Positions 8,350-19,498 of a DNA stretch of 64,000 nucleotides are shown piece after piece. This DNA is from Emiliania huxleyi CCMP1516 (Eukaryota; Haptophyta; Isochrysidales; Noelaerhabdaceae), in NCBI RefSeq assembly GCF_000372725.1, contig NW_005200063.1, positions 34,312 to 98,311 of the forward strand. The letters are read 5' to 3'. The notes under the pieces are model-generated. The model saw nothing but the letters and a program-made list of their open reading frames with translations. It did not search any database and had not been told where the DNA came from. Within the stretch, counting starts at the first letter, position 1; the number at the start of each line of letters is the position of its first letter. The position numbers and the translations under genes are program-made.

Positions 8350-11294
8350 CTAGCGCCCGAGCGCCGCCGCCAGCGCGGGCGGCGCGGCTGCGCCCGCCGC
8401 GCTGCAGCGCAACGGCGCCACGCCGGCCGTCTCCGCGGGCGGCTTGGCGGCGCGCTGGGTCGGCGCCTGCGGCCACCAGTTCGCCTCGCCGAGCAGCGCC
8501 ATGGCGGCGGGCACGAGCAGGGGCCGCATCACAAACGTGTCGGCGAGCACCGCGAAGACGAGGTAGAAGGCCACCATGTCGAGCGTCGGGTTGGCCGAGA
8601 AGAGCAGCCCCGAAAAGGCGATGGCCATGATGAGGCCCGCCGAGGAGATGATGGAGCCGGTCGAGGTGACGCCGTGCCGGATCGCCTGCTGCGTGGTCGC
8701 GCCCTTGCCGCGCAGCTCGGCGACGCGCGCGAGCAGGAAGATGTCGTAGTCGAGGGAGATGCCGACCAGGATGGGGAGCGAGATCACGGGCACGAGCCAC
8801 ATCTGCGAGTCGGTCCGCGCCAGCCCGCCCAGCCCGGTCCACTCGAGCCAGCCGTGCTGGTAGGTGAGCACCGCCGCGCCGTACGCCCACGTGACGGTGA
8901 CGCCGATCGAGACCACCGAGCGGAGCGGGATGACGAGCGAGCCAAACGTGCAGCCGACGAGCAGCAGCACCAGCAGCGCCATCACCGCGACCATCACGGG
9001 CATCAGGGCGAAGACCGCGTCCTTGCAGTCGTAGATGTCGCCCGGCACGCCGGAGATGGAGGCATCGATGTCGAATGTGACCGAGACGCGCGCGAGGGTG
9101 TCGCGCGCCGCGTGCAGCCACGCGTCGCCCTCGGCGCCGAGCGGGTCGACGTCCATCACGACCATCGCCATCGCGGCGCTCCCGTCGTCGTTGAGGAAGC
9201 GCCGCTTCGCGTAGCGCAGCCCGGCGCAGAGCGGGCCGAGCGGGTCGCCGCCCGCGGCGAGCGGCGCGAAGAGCTGCTCCGCGAGGCCGCCGGCGGCGCG
9301 CAGAGCCTCGCGCCGCTCGGCTCCGAGCGAGGCGAGAGACGGAGAGGGCGGCGACGCCTCCAGCGCGGCTCCGTCGGCCGGGCGGTGCGGCACGAGCTCG
9401 CACGTCTCGTAGAGCAGCCACGGGACGGGCGTGCCGCTCTTGTACGCGAGCGAGTCGATCTCGAAGCCGGCGCCGCCGCCGCCGCCGACGCGCAGCGCCG
9501 GCTCCGCCTCGAACTCAGCGAGCGCGCTGGCGACGGAAGAGAAGAAGTGGCGCGAGGTGGCGGAGCCGGTGCGCGGCCGCAGCAGGATGGAGTACGGGTT
9601 GAGGTGGCCGGCGCCGAACTCGCGCCCCATCCGCTCGAAAGCGGCGCCGAGCGCAGAGCCGCGAGGGATGGCTTGGTCCCAGCCGTCTGTCGTGGCGAGC
9701 GTGGTGGCGGTGAGGCCGAGCGGCACCGTCAGGCCGAGCAGCGCGGCGACGCAGAGCAGGTTGAGCGGCCAGCGCGTCGTGAGGCCGCTCAGCCGCCACC
9801 AGAAGCGCTGCGGGCAGCTCAACGCCTCCGGGGCAGGCAGCGCCGACCGCCTGTCGCCGCCCTGGTCCGTGGCGGCAGTGAGGCGCTCAAAGGCGGAGTC
9901 GAGGGTCGGCCCCTGCGGCGCGGCGCCGCCCTCTTCGAGCGATGCGAGCGGCGGCGGCGAGTCGTCGTCGGCGTAGCGGCGGCGGCAGAGCGCGGCGAGC
10001 GGGCCGCAGCAGCAGGGCTCGCGCGCACCAAAGAAGGCGGGGAAGGAGAGCAGGAGGGCGGGGACGAGGGAGAGGTTGACGGCGAGGACGAGGAGGAGGG
10101 CGAGGGTGCAGCCGATGCCGAGCGAGGAGATGACCTGCTCGCGCGAGAGGGGGAGTGCGCTCTCTCGGGGTGAGGAGCAGAGGGGGTGTGAGCTCTCTCG
10201 GGGTGAGGAGCAGAGGGAGTGTGAGCTCTCTCGGGGTGAGGAGCAGAGGGAGTGTGAGCTCTCTCGGGGTGAGGAGCAGAGGGAGGCGGCGGCGAGGGCA
10301 CCGAGATGGGGAAGAAGAGGAGCGCGACGAAGGATGCGGCGAGGGTGAGGCCGGAGACGAGGACGGTCATGCCGGCGGTCTGGAGCGTCACCTCGACGGC
10401 GGCGGGCACCGACCTGCCCTGGAGCCGCTCCTGCCGGAAGCGGGTGAGTAGGAAGAGCGCGTAGTCGATACTCATCGCGATCAGAATCGACATCATCAGC
10501 GAGGGCGTGATCGTGAAGATGGGCGTCGCGCGGGCAATCAGCGCCGTGATGCCAAAGGCGCCGGCGGCGGCGACGCCGATGGTGAGGAGCGGCACGAGCA
10601 GCAGGCGGAAGGAGCCGATGACGCCCGCGAGGATGGCGAAGGAGAGCGGCAGCACGATCGCGTCCATGTGCTCCAGGTCGCTCATCGCGGTGTCGGCAGC
10701 CTCCTCGATGATGAGCGGGGCGCCGAGGAGGTCGACCTCGAGCGAGGAGCCGTGTGCCGCCTGCAGCTCGTCCACCCGCTCCTCGAGCCAGTGCAGGTAG
10801 TCGATGGTCGGCTGGTCCGTCATGTAGGTGGAGCACTCCACCTCGATCAGAGTCGACGACGACGAGTTGGAGACAAAGCTGGGAGCGAGGTCCTGCGGCC
10901 GCATCCCGAGCTTGAGGAGCGGGTAGTAGCCGGCGACGTCGTGCGTCAGCGAGTGGTTGCGCGCGACGGCCTCGAGCGTGTCCGACGCCGCCCGCGCGTC
11001 GGCCGACTCGAGCACTGAAGAGCCGTCCCGCGTGGAGAGGAGGACGACAAACTGCGTCGCGCGGCCGGCGACAGGGAACTGCGCCTGCAGCGCCGCGTTG
11101 GCCTGGTGCGCCGCACTCGACGGAGGCGGCGTGAACTCTTGCGTCGTCGCCGAGAAGATGCCGGGAGCGAACGGCGCAGTCGCTGCGAGAAAAACGAGCC
11201 AGAAGGCAACGACGAGGCGGCTCCGCCGCTTGATGAGCCGAGCGTACGAGCGGATCGCTGTGGCGATGAGAGAGTCATCGGCGACGGCCACCAT
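8350..11294 (-). CDS. MMPL/RND-family membrane transporter, two exons
   Basis: Minus strand, ATG at 11294. Exon 1 (11294-10302, 331 codons) has one N-terminal membrane segment, a large extracytoplasmic loop and a cluster of membrane segments containing MSILIAMSIDYALFLLTRF, the conserved Asp-Tyr motif of MMPL proteins. Exon 2 (10134-8350) continues with SSLGIGCTLALLL and repeats the design, with ILVGISLDYDIFLLARV in the second half. Joining gives 925 residues, two internally repeated halves and about 11-12 membrane segments. The intron (10301-10135, 167 nt) is GTGCCC...GAGCAG, keeps phase 0 and is filled with a 33-bp minisatellite. Relatives export lipids or hydrophobic compounds using the proton gradient; the cargo here is unknown. 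Family assignment is confident. Confidence 0.88.
10147..10285. repeat. 33-bp minisatellite inside the MMPL intron
   Basis: About four head-to-tail copies of a unit beginning ctctctcggggtgaggagca and ending gtgtgag, almost identical to each other. The array lies wholly within the intron of the MMPL gene. It explains why the two coding blocks sit in different frames. Confidence 0.9.
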
Positions 11295-11779
11295 TGTTTT
11301 TGGGTTCTGGCAAGCACAGGCTGAGAGTGTGCACAGGGCCGAAGTGTGTCGCCCTTGGCTGCTTGGCCGGCCTTGAGGAGGAGCGAAGAGATATCAGGTC
11401 ATTCCTCGTGGCCTCGGCCTCGCCGCTCGCCGCAGGGGCTGCTGCAAGCTGAAGCTAATTGACGACCTGCTCCGCCGTGAAAGAACCGAACCGGGTCCTC
11501 TTCGTCCTCGGTCCTCAACCACAACCTGGTTCTTCCCCTCTTTTTTTCGAGGAGGCGAGGTCCGATCGAGATTGTTAGCAATTTGTTTTGAGGTCCGAGG
11601 AGCGCCTCGCCAGGGGGAACAGTTGTGTAGTTTGAGACTCACACATGAGACATGAGCATGTCACGTGCGACGTGGCGGCGGCGGCGGCCCCAGCGAGATC
11701 CCAGGGTGCTGAAGTGTGCCACACGCCACCCACCCGCCGGGGCGAGAGCCGACGGGCGCGGCAATTTTTTTCTCGCCCC
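11295..11779. other. Intergenic between MMPL and SAM-TPR genes
   Basis: Upstream of the MMPL ATG and downstream of the SAM-TPR stop, both on the minus strand. No gene is seen. The short frames here have no conserved features. Confidence 0.4.
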
Positions 11780-12577
11780 TCATAGCCCCGCCGCGTCGGC
11801 GCGCATTTTTGCCTGCAGCTGCTTGAGCGGCGCGCTGCTCGGGTCGGCCTTGAGCCCCAGCGCCACCGCCTCGGCCGCCCCCTCGCCGTCGCCCGAAGCG
11901 AGGGCGGCGTCGGCGGCGCGCCACCAGGCCGCGGCGGTGCGGCGCGGCTCCGCGCGCGGCTCCGCCTGCGCCGCCAGCCTCGCGTCGCGCGCCGCCTCCC
12001 AGTGCCGGCCGAGGGCGCGGTGCGCGGCGGAGCGGTTGTAGTAGAGGGCGGCGACGGCGCGCGCATTGGGCGGCTCGAGCGCGAGGGCCTGGGTGTAGGT
12101 GGCGGCCGCGTTCGCGTGCAGCCCCGCGTGCTGGTGCCGGTTCGCCTCCCGCGTCAGCCGGAGCACCTTGGACTTGAGCTCGCCAGGGTCGATGACGAGG
12201 TACGGCTTGAGCAGCCACTGGGCAACCTCGTGCGCGCTCTCCTCCTCGGCGCTCACTGCCGCGCCGCCGCCGCCGCCGCCGGACGCGTCGCCGCCGGGGC
12301 TGGCATCGACGATGTGGCCGTTGGACGGCGCAGGAGCGGCGGCGGGAGTGGCGGGAGCGGCGGCAGGCGCAGGCGAGGGCGGGAAGAGGGCGTCCGCCAG
12401 CGTGGTGGCGTCGGACGTCTCGATGCCAATCTCGTCCAGGTTCTCGAGCAGCATCTCGCGCCCCATCGAAGTGAGGAGCGCAACGTCGGTGATCGCCTCC
12501 TCGGCAAAGGCGGGCGCGAGCGCCTCGAGGCGGAGCGAGCTGAGCAGATGCGCGAGGTCCGTGCTCACGGAGTCCAT
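11780..12577 (-). CDS. SAM-domain plus TPR protein (possible co-chaperone)
   Basis: A single-exon minus-strand gene of 265 residues with ATG at 12577. Residues ~1-65 fold like a SAM domain: DLAHLLSSLRLEALAPAFAE, then the DVALLTSMGREMLLENL core. Residues ~65-125 are a Pro/Ala/Gly-rich linker. Residues ~140-260 form a three-repeat TPR-like helical array, including SKVLRLTREANRHQHAG, AATYTQALALEPPNARAV, ALYYNRSAAHRALGRHWEA and ALGLKADPSSAPLKQL. The arrangement of Asn-x-Arg-Ser-Ala and spacing resembles TPR co-chaperones such as the STI1/SGT group, but no EEVD-clamp claim is made. The SAM domain would mediate oligomer or protein contact. The start is reasonable because the SAM domain begins directly after it. 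Confidence 0.8.
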   Translation of the reverse strand: MDSVSTDLAHLLSSLRLEALAPAFAEEAITDVALLTSMGREMLLENLDEIGIETSDATTLADALFPPSPAPAAAPATPAAAPAPSNGHIVDASPGGDASGGGGGGAAVSAEEESAHEVAQWLLKPYLVIDPGELKSKVLRLTREANRHQHAGLHANAAATYTQALALEPPNARAVAALYYNRSAAHRALGRHWEAARDARLAAQAEPRAEPRRTAAAWWRAADAALASGDGEGAAEAVALGLKADPSSAPLKQLQAKMRADAAGL

Positions 12578-13039
12578 TGCGGGCGGAGAGGGAGGAGGAG
12601 GAGCTTACGGTACTAGGGGCGTCGACGACGAGGGTCGGCGACACGAGTCGCAGCGGGAGGAAGCGAGCCACACAAACGAAGGAGGCTGAGGCTCCAAAGA
12701 AAACGCGCGCAACATGACTGCACTAAAATTAGGGACCGAAAGCCCTCAGCTCCCCACCGTAGCGCATGCGCCGCTCTCTACTACTGTACTACACACACGT
12801 GCTCCGCGCGGCGCCCACCCCTCCCAATAAATACTACATGCGCATGTGCATGTGCACAGACGCCCCTGCCGCGCTCCTTCCCCTTGGGCACATAACAGTC
12901 GGCCCGCGCCACTGACAGTGGCTGGCCCGCGCTGCGAGCTCGCGCTTTCCCGTTCAAGCTGCACAGAGCGGCGCGCGGGTGAGGAGCGCGCGATAGGGAT
13001 GCAAGTGCGTCCTACGGCCTGGCGCCGTCCCAGTGACGC
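12578..13039. other. Intergenic between SAM-TPR and AMT genes
   Basis: The 5' side of the SAM-TPR gene and the 3' side of the ammonium transporter gene. A locally AT-richer patch with cccaataaatac lies near 12820-12835. No coding sequence is seen. Confidence 0.4.
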
Positions 13040-14650
13040 TCAGTTGTGGTACGCGGAGCCGCCGTGCTTGCTGGAGTCCATGCCCACCTCCTCGATCTCG
13101 CGCGAGACGCGAAGCAGCCCGGTCTTCTTGAGGGCGAAGAAGAGAAGCGCCGTCAGGCCGCCCACCCAGGCAACCTCGATGATGAGCGCGACGAGCTGCG
13201 CGGAGAAGAGCATGCCGCCGCCGTAGATGATGCCATAGTGCGCCTTGCCGGCCACGTCCCCGTTCTTGCCGTCCCAGCCGAAAGATAGGTAGTCGTAATG
13301 CCCAAACCAGCCAACGGCCAGCACGCCCCAGAAGCCGCAGGCGCCGTGCACCGCAAAGGCGTCGAGCGGGTCGTCGATCTGCAGCTTGAGGAGGAGCTTA
13401 GAGGCGCCGTAGTAGACGAATGCTCCGATGAAGCCGGTGAGGAAGGCGGCCCAAGGGAGCATGCAGGCGCAGCCTGCAGTGATGGAGACGAGGCCGGCGA
13501 GGATGCCGTTGCAGACCATGGCCACGTCGTATGTCTGGGAGAAGATGCGGTCGAAGAAGACGACGGTGATGCCGCCCACGGCGGCGGAGAGGGTGGTGCA
13601 CATGGCGGCGCGCGCCATGATGGTGCCGTACCCGGCGGGGGTGATGCCGAGGGTGGAGCCCGGGTTGAAGCCGTACCAGCCCATCCAGAGAATGAAGGTG
13701 CCGAGAACCTGGAAGGGGGCTGAATGGCCGGGCATCGGCACCACCTTGCCGTCGGCGTCGAATCGGCCCAAGCGAGGGCCAATAGCGATGGCGCCGCAGA
13801 GCGCCGCCACACCACCCGTCAAGTGCACCACGCCCGAGCCCGCAAAGTCGATGCAGCCGCCGAGGATCGTCTTGTCCTTGTCCTCGGTGAAGGCGCCCGA
13901 GAGGAAGCCGTTGTTGCACCAGACCCAGTGAACGACGACGGGGTAGATGAAGCCGGTGAGCACGGTGGTGTAGATGAGGTATGCCTCGAGGGCGCAGCGC
14001 TCGGCGACGGCACCGGAGACGATGGTGGCAGCGGTGGCCGCGAAGACATACCTTGCGCGAGGGGTCGCGATCAGGGGCCGCCGCTACGATGCTGGTGGGG
14101 AGTGGCTCTGCGCGGTGGCGGCTGGGGCGGCGGCGCGCAGGGAGGACTCACTGGAAGAACCTGCGCGGGCGGGAGGGGCGGAGAGTCGAGGGTGGGCACA
14201 GGGCAGCCGCGCTGCGGGGCGCGCGCGGAGCGGCTGTGCGAGCGGGGGAGGAGGAGGCGCTTGCCAGAGCGTCATCGTTGTGCCGTTGTTCTGCGAGTCC
14301 TCTCCAGCCCAGCCGACCGCCAGGAAGGGCCCACCGTTGTTAGGGGCCGTTCCGATGAATGTGTTCCCGTCGCTGTTGCCCGAGTCGCCGTAGGCGACGC
14401 CAAAGCCCCAGGCCCACCAGATGATGGCACCGATGCAGGCGTCCAGCAGGTTCTTGAGCAGGATGTTCTTGGTGTTCTTGCTTCGCACGGTGCCTGCCTC
14501 GAGCAGCGCGAACCCGCACTGCATGAAGAAGACGAAGACGCCGCACACGAGAAGGTAGAAGGCGTCGAGCGCCTGGCCATTCTGCAGGTTGGCGAGCGTC
14601 ACCCCGTTGGGGGGGAAAGGGGGTGCCGACGGCGACGGCGGCGAGGCCAT
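13040..14650 (-). CDS. AMT-family ammonium transporter, two exons
   Basis: Minus strand, ATG at 14650. Exon 1 encodes FYLLVCGVFVFFMQCGFALL, EAGTVRSKN and a GFGVAYGDSG segment, ending in TTMTLWQ. Exon 2 resumes with YVFAATAATIVSGAVAERC, contains the CxVHWVWCNNG-like segment, the AMT signature DFAGSGVVHLTGGVAAL, and DPLDAFAVHGACGFWG with the twin-His pore histidine, and stops at 13040. The product is about 465 residues with 11 expected membrane segments, so it takes up NH4+ at the plasma membrane or an internal membrane. The intron lies at about 14262-14057. The best protein results from CA|AGCGCC...GCAAG|G, which is not a GT or GC donor. A GC donor (CAA|GCGCC) with acceptor ...GTAG near 14089 also stays open but adds 11 residues. 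Confidence 0.9.
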
Positions 14651-15301
14651 TGCGAGGTTGGCAAGGTTGGCTTTACGGTGCTGCCGCAGGGCCTTCCTTT
14701 GGAAGCAATTCCACGATCAATACGCGCGCCCGCAGGAAGGTTGAACGCGCTGCAAAATCCCCCCGTGAAATCCTTGATGTGGTGGCGGCGTGCCGTCCTC
14801 CCACCCCCCTTGGGGCACAAACGCCAGGCTGCAAACACGGGGAGGCACGTGGTCATCTCTCATCCCCTGCTCTCCCATCCCTCCCCTGGGTGCCCAACAG
14901 GATTCTTCAGTGTTGAGCTCCTACGAAACCGGGAGGGGGATTTTTTTCCCTTGGGGTCAAGTGGTAAAAGAAAGAAAGAAAACAGACAGCCCAAGGAGGG
15001 ATGGGAGGACGGCACGCCGCCACCACACATGGATTTTAAGGAGAGGTGTGTGGTGCGCTAGCCGTCGCCCACCCTAGGGAGTCTGCCTCTTCCTATCTCT
15101 CTTCGCAGTATCTCTGGGATTATTTTGAACCTCTTCGATTTTGCGGCCCGGGCCGTCCGACACGCAGCTTGGACAAGGTTTCGCCGCATCCTCGGAGCCA
15201 TCGAGCGTTCGCAAGCGGCTCTACGACGACGGCCTCGGTGTGGCCGGGCACACCGCCGCCACACTTGCACAGCCGATTTGGCGTACCGTGCGCCATCGCT
15301 C
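14651..15301. other. Divergent intergenic region between AMT and the twin protease gene
   Basis: Contains the terminal-inverted-repeat element at 14766-15035. The remaining ~270 bases before the ATG at 15302 have no clear feature, although the reading frame of the downstream gene is already open there. Confidence 0.5.
14766..15035. mobile_element. Small terminal-inverted-repeat (MITE-like) element
   Basis: The left arm near 14779-14804 (gtggcggcgtgccgtcctcc) is the exact reverse complement of the right arm near 15002-15027 (ggaggacggcacgccgccac). The match covers about 26 bases, then continues imperfectly outward through aaatcc/ggattt. The ~200 bases between contain an A/G-rich run (gaaagaaagaaaacagac) and a ccaaggagggatggga block shared with repeats at 6.1, 22.1 and 49.3 kb. 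There is no transposase frame. It sits in the upstream region of the ammonium transporter gene. Confidence 0.75.
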
Positions 15302-18232
15302 ATGCCGGACGCTCTTATCGATGTGCCGCACCGGGTGCAGCTTCCAGGAACGGCCTGCGCTCTGTTCTGTCTCGGCATGGTGATGGACTACTGGCACGCC
15401 CACGACTCGGCCAACCCGACGGCGCTCGTGTGCGACAAGGACGAGTCGCTCCAGCGGCTGGAGCCGCACGTGTCTCGCTTCAGCTGCGCGCCGACGACGC
15501 CTCGGCGGCTCCTGGACGTGGCAATCGCCCTCGGCCACACGCACAACGGCTCTTGCTGGTCCGCCTCCCACTTGGTGGAGCTGGCCGCGTCGTTTGGGTA
15601 CGCGGCCCGCGCGGTGCACAGGGCCTCGGCCGCTGACCTCAAGGCGGTCCTCTCCTCGGGCCACCCGCCGCTCGTCATCTTTGACGTTGACCTGTGGACG
15701 GGCGACCCGGTGCTCGCCGGGGGCGGCGCGGCGCACGTCGGTGTCGCTCTCGGGTCTCGCTCCTCCGCATCGCCCGAGCCGTGGCCGCGCGAGCCGGAGC
15801 CGCCGCACGCCGCCGACGCCGCCGCTCGAGAGCAGGCGCCGAGCGCCGTCCCAGCCTCCCTCCACTCCGACTGGGTCGTGGCGAAGCACCCTCAGGCAAG
15901 GTCTGCGGCGGCGTACGTCTGGCCGACGGCGGTGCTCGCGGCTTCGATGGCGAACGTGGCCCGCACCACCAAGGCGGATTCGCGCCCTCTCCCTCCCGCG
16001 CTGCTGCCGCACCTCGCCTGGCAACCCGCGGACGGAGAGGCGGCGCCGGGCGAGCTGCTACGCGGCGCCGCTACGGCTGTGGGGAGGCGCTGCTCACGTG
16101 CTGCTGTGAACAGGCGAGCTGGTGGTGGACCCGTCCCTCCGGCTGGGCGGCACAGTCGAGGCGGTGCTTGGGCGGGTCCTGAAGGGGTGGGTGCTGGTGA
16201 CTTGATTGATTGGTCGTTGGTGATTAGGCGGTGCTCGGGCGTGTCCCGGAGGGCTGGCTGAGACGAGTGAGGCTGCCGGCGGAGGCGGCGGGAGGCGGGG
16301 CGGCGGGCAGCGAGGCGGCGGGCAGCGAGGCGGCGGGAGGCGGGGCGGAGGCGCTTCAGCTGGTGGCGGGCAAGTCCCTCAACATCGAGCGCTGCCTCGG
16401 CGGCTGCCTGGTCGAGGTGGTGCCTCGGGGGCACGAGTTCGCCTCCCTGCCGGCCTCCTCGTCGGCGGTGATCGCCGCTGCGTGCGGCGGGGCTGAGTCG
16501 TGCGGCGGGGTAGGGTCGTGCGGCGGGGTAGGGTCGTCGGCGGCCGTCGGGCGGACGGGCGGCCGCTGCCGCTGCCGCAGCCGGGCAGACCTCCCGCTCT
16601 CGTTGCCACCCTGTCCCCGCACTGCACACGCAGCCAGCCGGGCCGCACCGAGTCAGACCGGAGGCAACGGCCTCACGCCGCCGCCTCTGGTGTCGCACTT
16701 GGCGCCGCCGCCAATCGGACTGCACTCAGCTCGCGCCCAGACGTCCGCCAATGGCACGCCACCGCCGCCGCCGCCGCCACCGCCGCCACCGCCGCCGCCG
16801 CCGAGGCCAGCGGCCAGCACGGTCGGAGCGGCTTCGTCCAGTCGGCTGGATGTGGTGGGCGCCACGCCACGCTCGCCCCTCTGTGACCCAAGACCGCTCT
16901 GTTCCCTACGACCACTCCGTCTCGCTCGCGCGCCTTTCCCACTCCGACCGCTCCCCCTGCTTCACCACTCCCGCCACCGCCCACTGCCCCCGCCTGGCAG
17001 GTGCTGCACGCGACGCCGATCCCGCCGGCGGTTCGCGAGCCGGAGGACGACGAGCCGGCGTGCGGCGCGGCGGCGGCGGAGGCGTGGGTGTTTGGGCGCG
17101 CGGTGCGGCTGCGGGTGCCGCACCGCTTCCAGCTCGGCGAGGTCGGGTGCGGGCTGTACGCCGTGGGAGTGCTGATGGACTACTGGCACGCGCAGGACAG
17201 AAGCCACCCCACGGCCCTCGTCAAGCAGATGGACTTGCCCGCCGCCGCCGAGGGCGCGAGGGCCGCCGCCGCGTGCTTGCGGGACGGAGGCGGCAGCGCG
17301 GCGCTGCGCGCGGCGCGGCGGCTGGCGCACCACGCTTGGGGAGAGGGGGAGGGCGAGTTTGTGGAGGAGAGGCTGCTCGACTTGCTCGCGAAGCGGGTGT
17401 GTGGGTGCTGCTCCGTACGGCGCTCCTCTTCGCAGTTGCATCACGGCCCGCACCTCCCTTCTGCAGGTTGGCGGCTCCGTGTACGGCGAGGCGTACGCGT
17501 GCGAGTACTTGGCGGAGGTGGCGCGCCTGGTGGGCTACCGCGCGAGGGTGCACCGCGCCGCCCGCATCGAGGCGCTGTGGGCGTGCCTCGACGCGGGCCA
17601 CCCCGTGGCGGTCTGCGTCGACATCAACAACACGCGCACCTTCCTCCCCGACATGCTGGGCGGGCAGCACACCCACTTCGCCGTGGTGCGAGGCCGCCGC
17701 GGCTCGGGGAGCGAGACGGCTTGCGCCACTCACGCCCCTCTGCCGCCACCAGGTGGAGGGCTACTTCGACGCGGCGCCGTCCGCCGACGAGCGGCCGCGT
17801 CGTTTCCTGCTGGTGCAGCAAACCAACCGGCGCGCACCGTCGCCGAGCGTGTGGCCGCTCGACGTCTTTGAGGCCTCGTGGCGCGGCGGCGGGTGGCGGG
17901 GCAGGTACCGCAAGCGGCGCCTTCCGCCGCGGGTTGCGGCGCAGCTGTCGTGGCGGCTGCCGGAGGCCGCCGCGACCGGCGGCGACGCGGCGGTCGGCGG
18001 CAGGGCGGCGCGGGGCGGGCGGCTCGTGCTCGACAGCCGAGCGGAGCCGCTCGAGGGCGATGCGCTCGCCTCGCTGCACCGCCAGCTGATTGCTGCGGGC
18101 GTGCTGCAGCCGACGGGCGAGGCCGACGGCAGCGTGCGGCTGGCGCCCGGGGCGGAGCTGCACCACCACGACGAGCTGAGGCAGAGCCTCATTGAGGTTG
18201 TGCCAGAGGGGCACGCTTTTGCAGGGGTGTGA
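15302..18232 (+). CDS. Twin-domain papain-like cysteine protease related to actin maturation protease (ACTMAP/UPF0692)
   Basis: Proposed exons are 15302-16049, 16114-16160, 16228-16854, 17001-17396, 17467-17685 and 17753-18232, giving 838 residues with all junctions in frame. Domain 1 (from residue ~5) has VQLPGTACALFCLGMVMDYW, with Gln then Cys, and later GGAAHVGVALG. Domain 2 (after a Pro-run linker) has FQLGEVGCGLYAVGVLMDYW, a GEAYACEYLAEVARL helix, HTHFAVVEGYF and the QTNRR...VWPLDVFEASW segment. The Gln-Cys...His-(Phe/Trp)-Ala-Val order and the final Trp-Pro/Ser-x-x-x-x-x-x-S segment match the ACTMAP family, which trims actin N-termini. Both domains share a C-terminal extension ending EVVPxGHxFA. 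A split into two genes is possible because 17001 has no ATG; the acceptor there favours one gene. Introns at 16050 and 16161 use GC donors. Confidence 0.75.
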
Positions 18233-19498
18233 CCGCGCATGTGATCGGAGGAGTGCGCCCATGCCACTGTGGGATTTCTCAAGGTTTTTATCTTATGTGA
18301 TGCATGTGAAATGGGCCCGAGCCGCGAGCGAGCGAGAGCAAGTGCCACGCAGGAGATAACCGTTCTGCTCGCGTGGAGGTACGGTACCCTGTGTGCGGTG
18401 GAGACTAGTTGCAAATACGGGTGGTGTCACAATGACCACTTTTGATGTTTTTTTGTCCGTGTTGCTCCCAGCGCCCTCGCCCGCGCTCCCTGAGGCCATG
18501 GCTGGTGATACTAGTATGGGGGGCTACCTGGATACCGCGAGAGCGACCCAACTCGTCGACATCGTCCGATGATGGTGCCTCAAAGTCAGCCTCCGGAGGC
18601 TATCGTCGCGTCGAGCCGGCGGTGGCCGTGACATGTGGTTCCACCACCCCTCGCAGGCTTTGCCTCTGACCGCCACCGTTCCCAGGCTGCCTAATGGGAT
18701 GGAAAGGAAGGCTGGGCGAGCGTATAGAAGCGTGCTCAACCTTGTCGTGGCAACCTGCACGGCAGCGCTGGCAGGCGCGATGAGCGTCGTGCCACCTGAC
18801 CCGAGACGGGTCGCAGGCGTCGTACCGAGCGCGTCGAGACCGTGTCCTGATGCGCTCTGCACGGGTGAGTCACGTCGGCGTCAAAGGAGCGACGTGTGAC
18901 CTGTCAGAGCTTGATCTCCGATCTCAGCGGCGTCGAGTCGCCTTCGGCGGCGACAGCTAGGATGCATCTCCTCCGTCGTTTTTCGCGCTACGGCCCTGAG
19001 AAGCTGGCGCCGCACGCAGGCGGACCTTGTGTATGCGGCGAACGCTTAAAAAGTGGGTGCTCTACGTCACTTTTTTTGAGTAGATAGTGCCGAGCTGGCC
19101 GTGACAGCGATTTTGGTAGTTTTGGGCGGGTTTTGCACCACAGACTTTTTGCAACTAGTCTGGAGTGTACCCGAGACGAGAGTGGAGCGAGAGCGGGCCG
19201 GGAGAGACGCGTCGCGAGCTCTAAGACACTAAGAGAGCAAACTCCAAACATGGAACTTCATCAACTTCAATCTCGGAACCCCGAGAGACCGAAGACACAC
19301 CGTACCTCGCGCTCGCCGCCGCTCTCTCACGAGGGCATATCGACACTCGGGGCGCTTACTGCTTACGGCTTTACGCCGCGCAATTGATTTGTGAACGTAG
19401 CGGCGAGTGGTCGCTGGCGCGGTGGGCGCGCTCGCGGTTGGATCGCGTGGATGGCGGATGCGTGTCGTGTGTCGATGGACGAGTGTTCTAAATCGTCC
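18233..19498. other. Convergent intergenic region, 1.27 kb
   Basis: Between the twin protease gene and the minus-strand F-box gene. I see no frame with protein character, no tRNA and no repeat of note. Several short frames are Ser/Arg-rich and look random. Confidence 0.45.

Noticed and set aside
8263-10173. Long plus-strand open frame (636 codons)
   Set aside because: It is antisense to the MMPL transporter. It is Arg/Glu/Gly-rich with no domain, which is expected from GC-rich coding sequence read backwards.
13724-15061. Long plus-strand frame antisense to AMT
   Set aside because: It overlaps the well-conserved ammonium transporter on the other strand and has only composition-driven residues.
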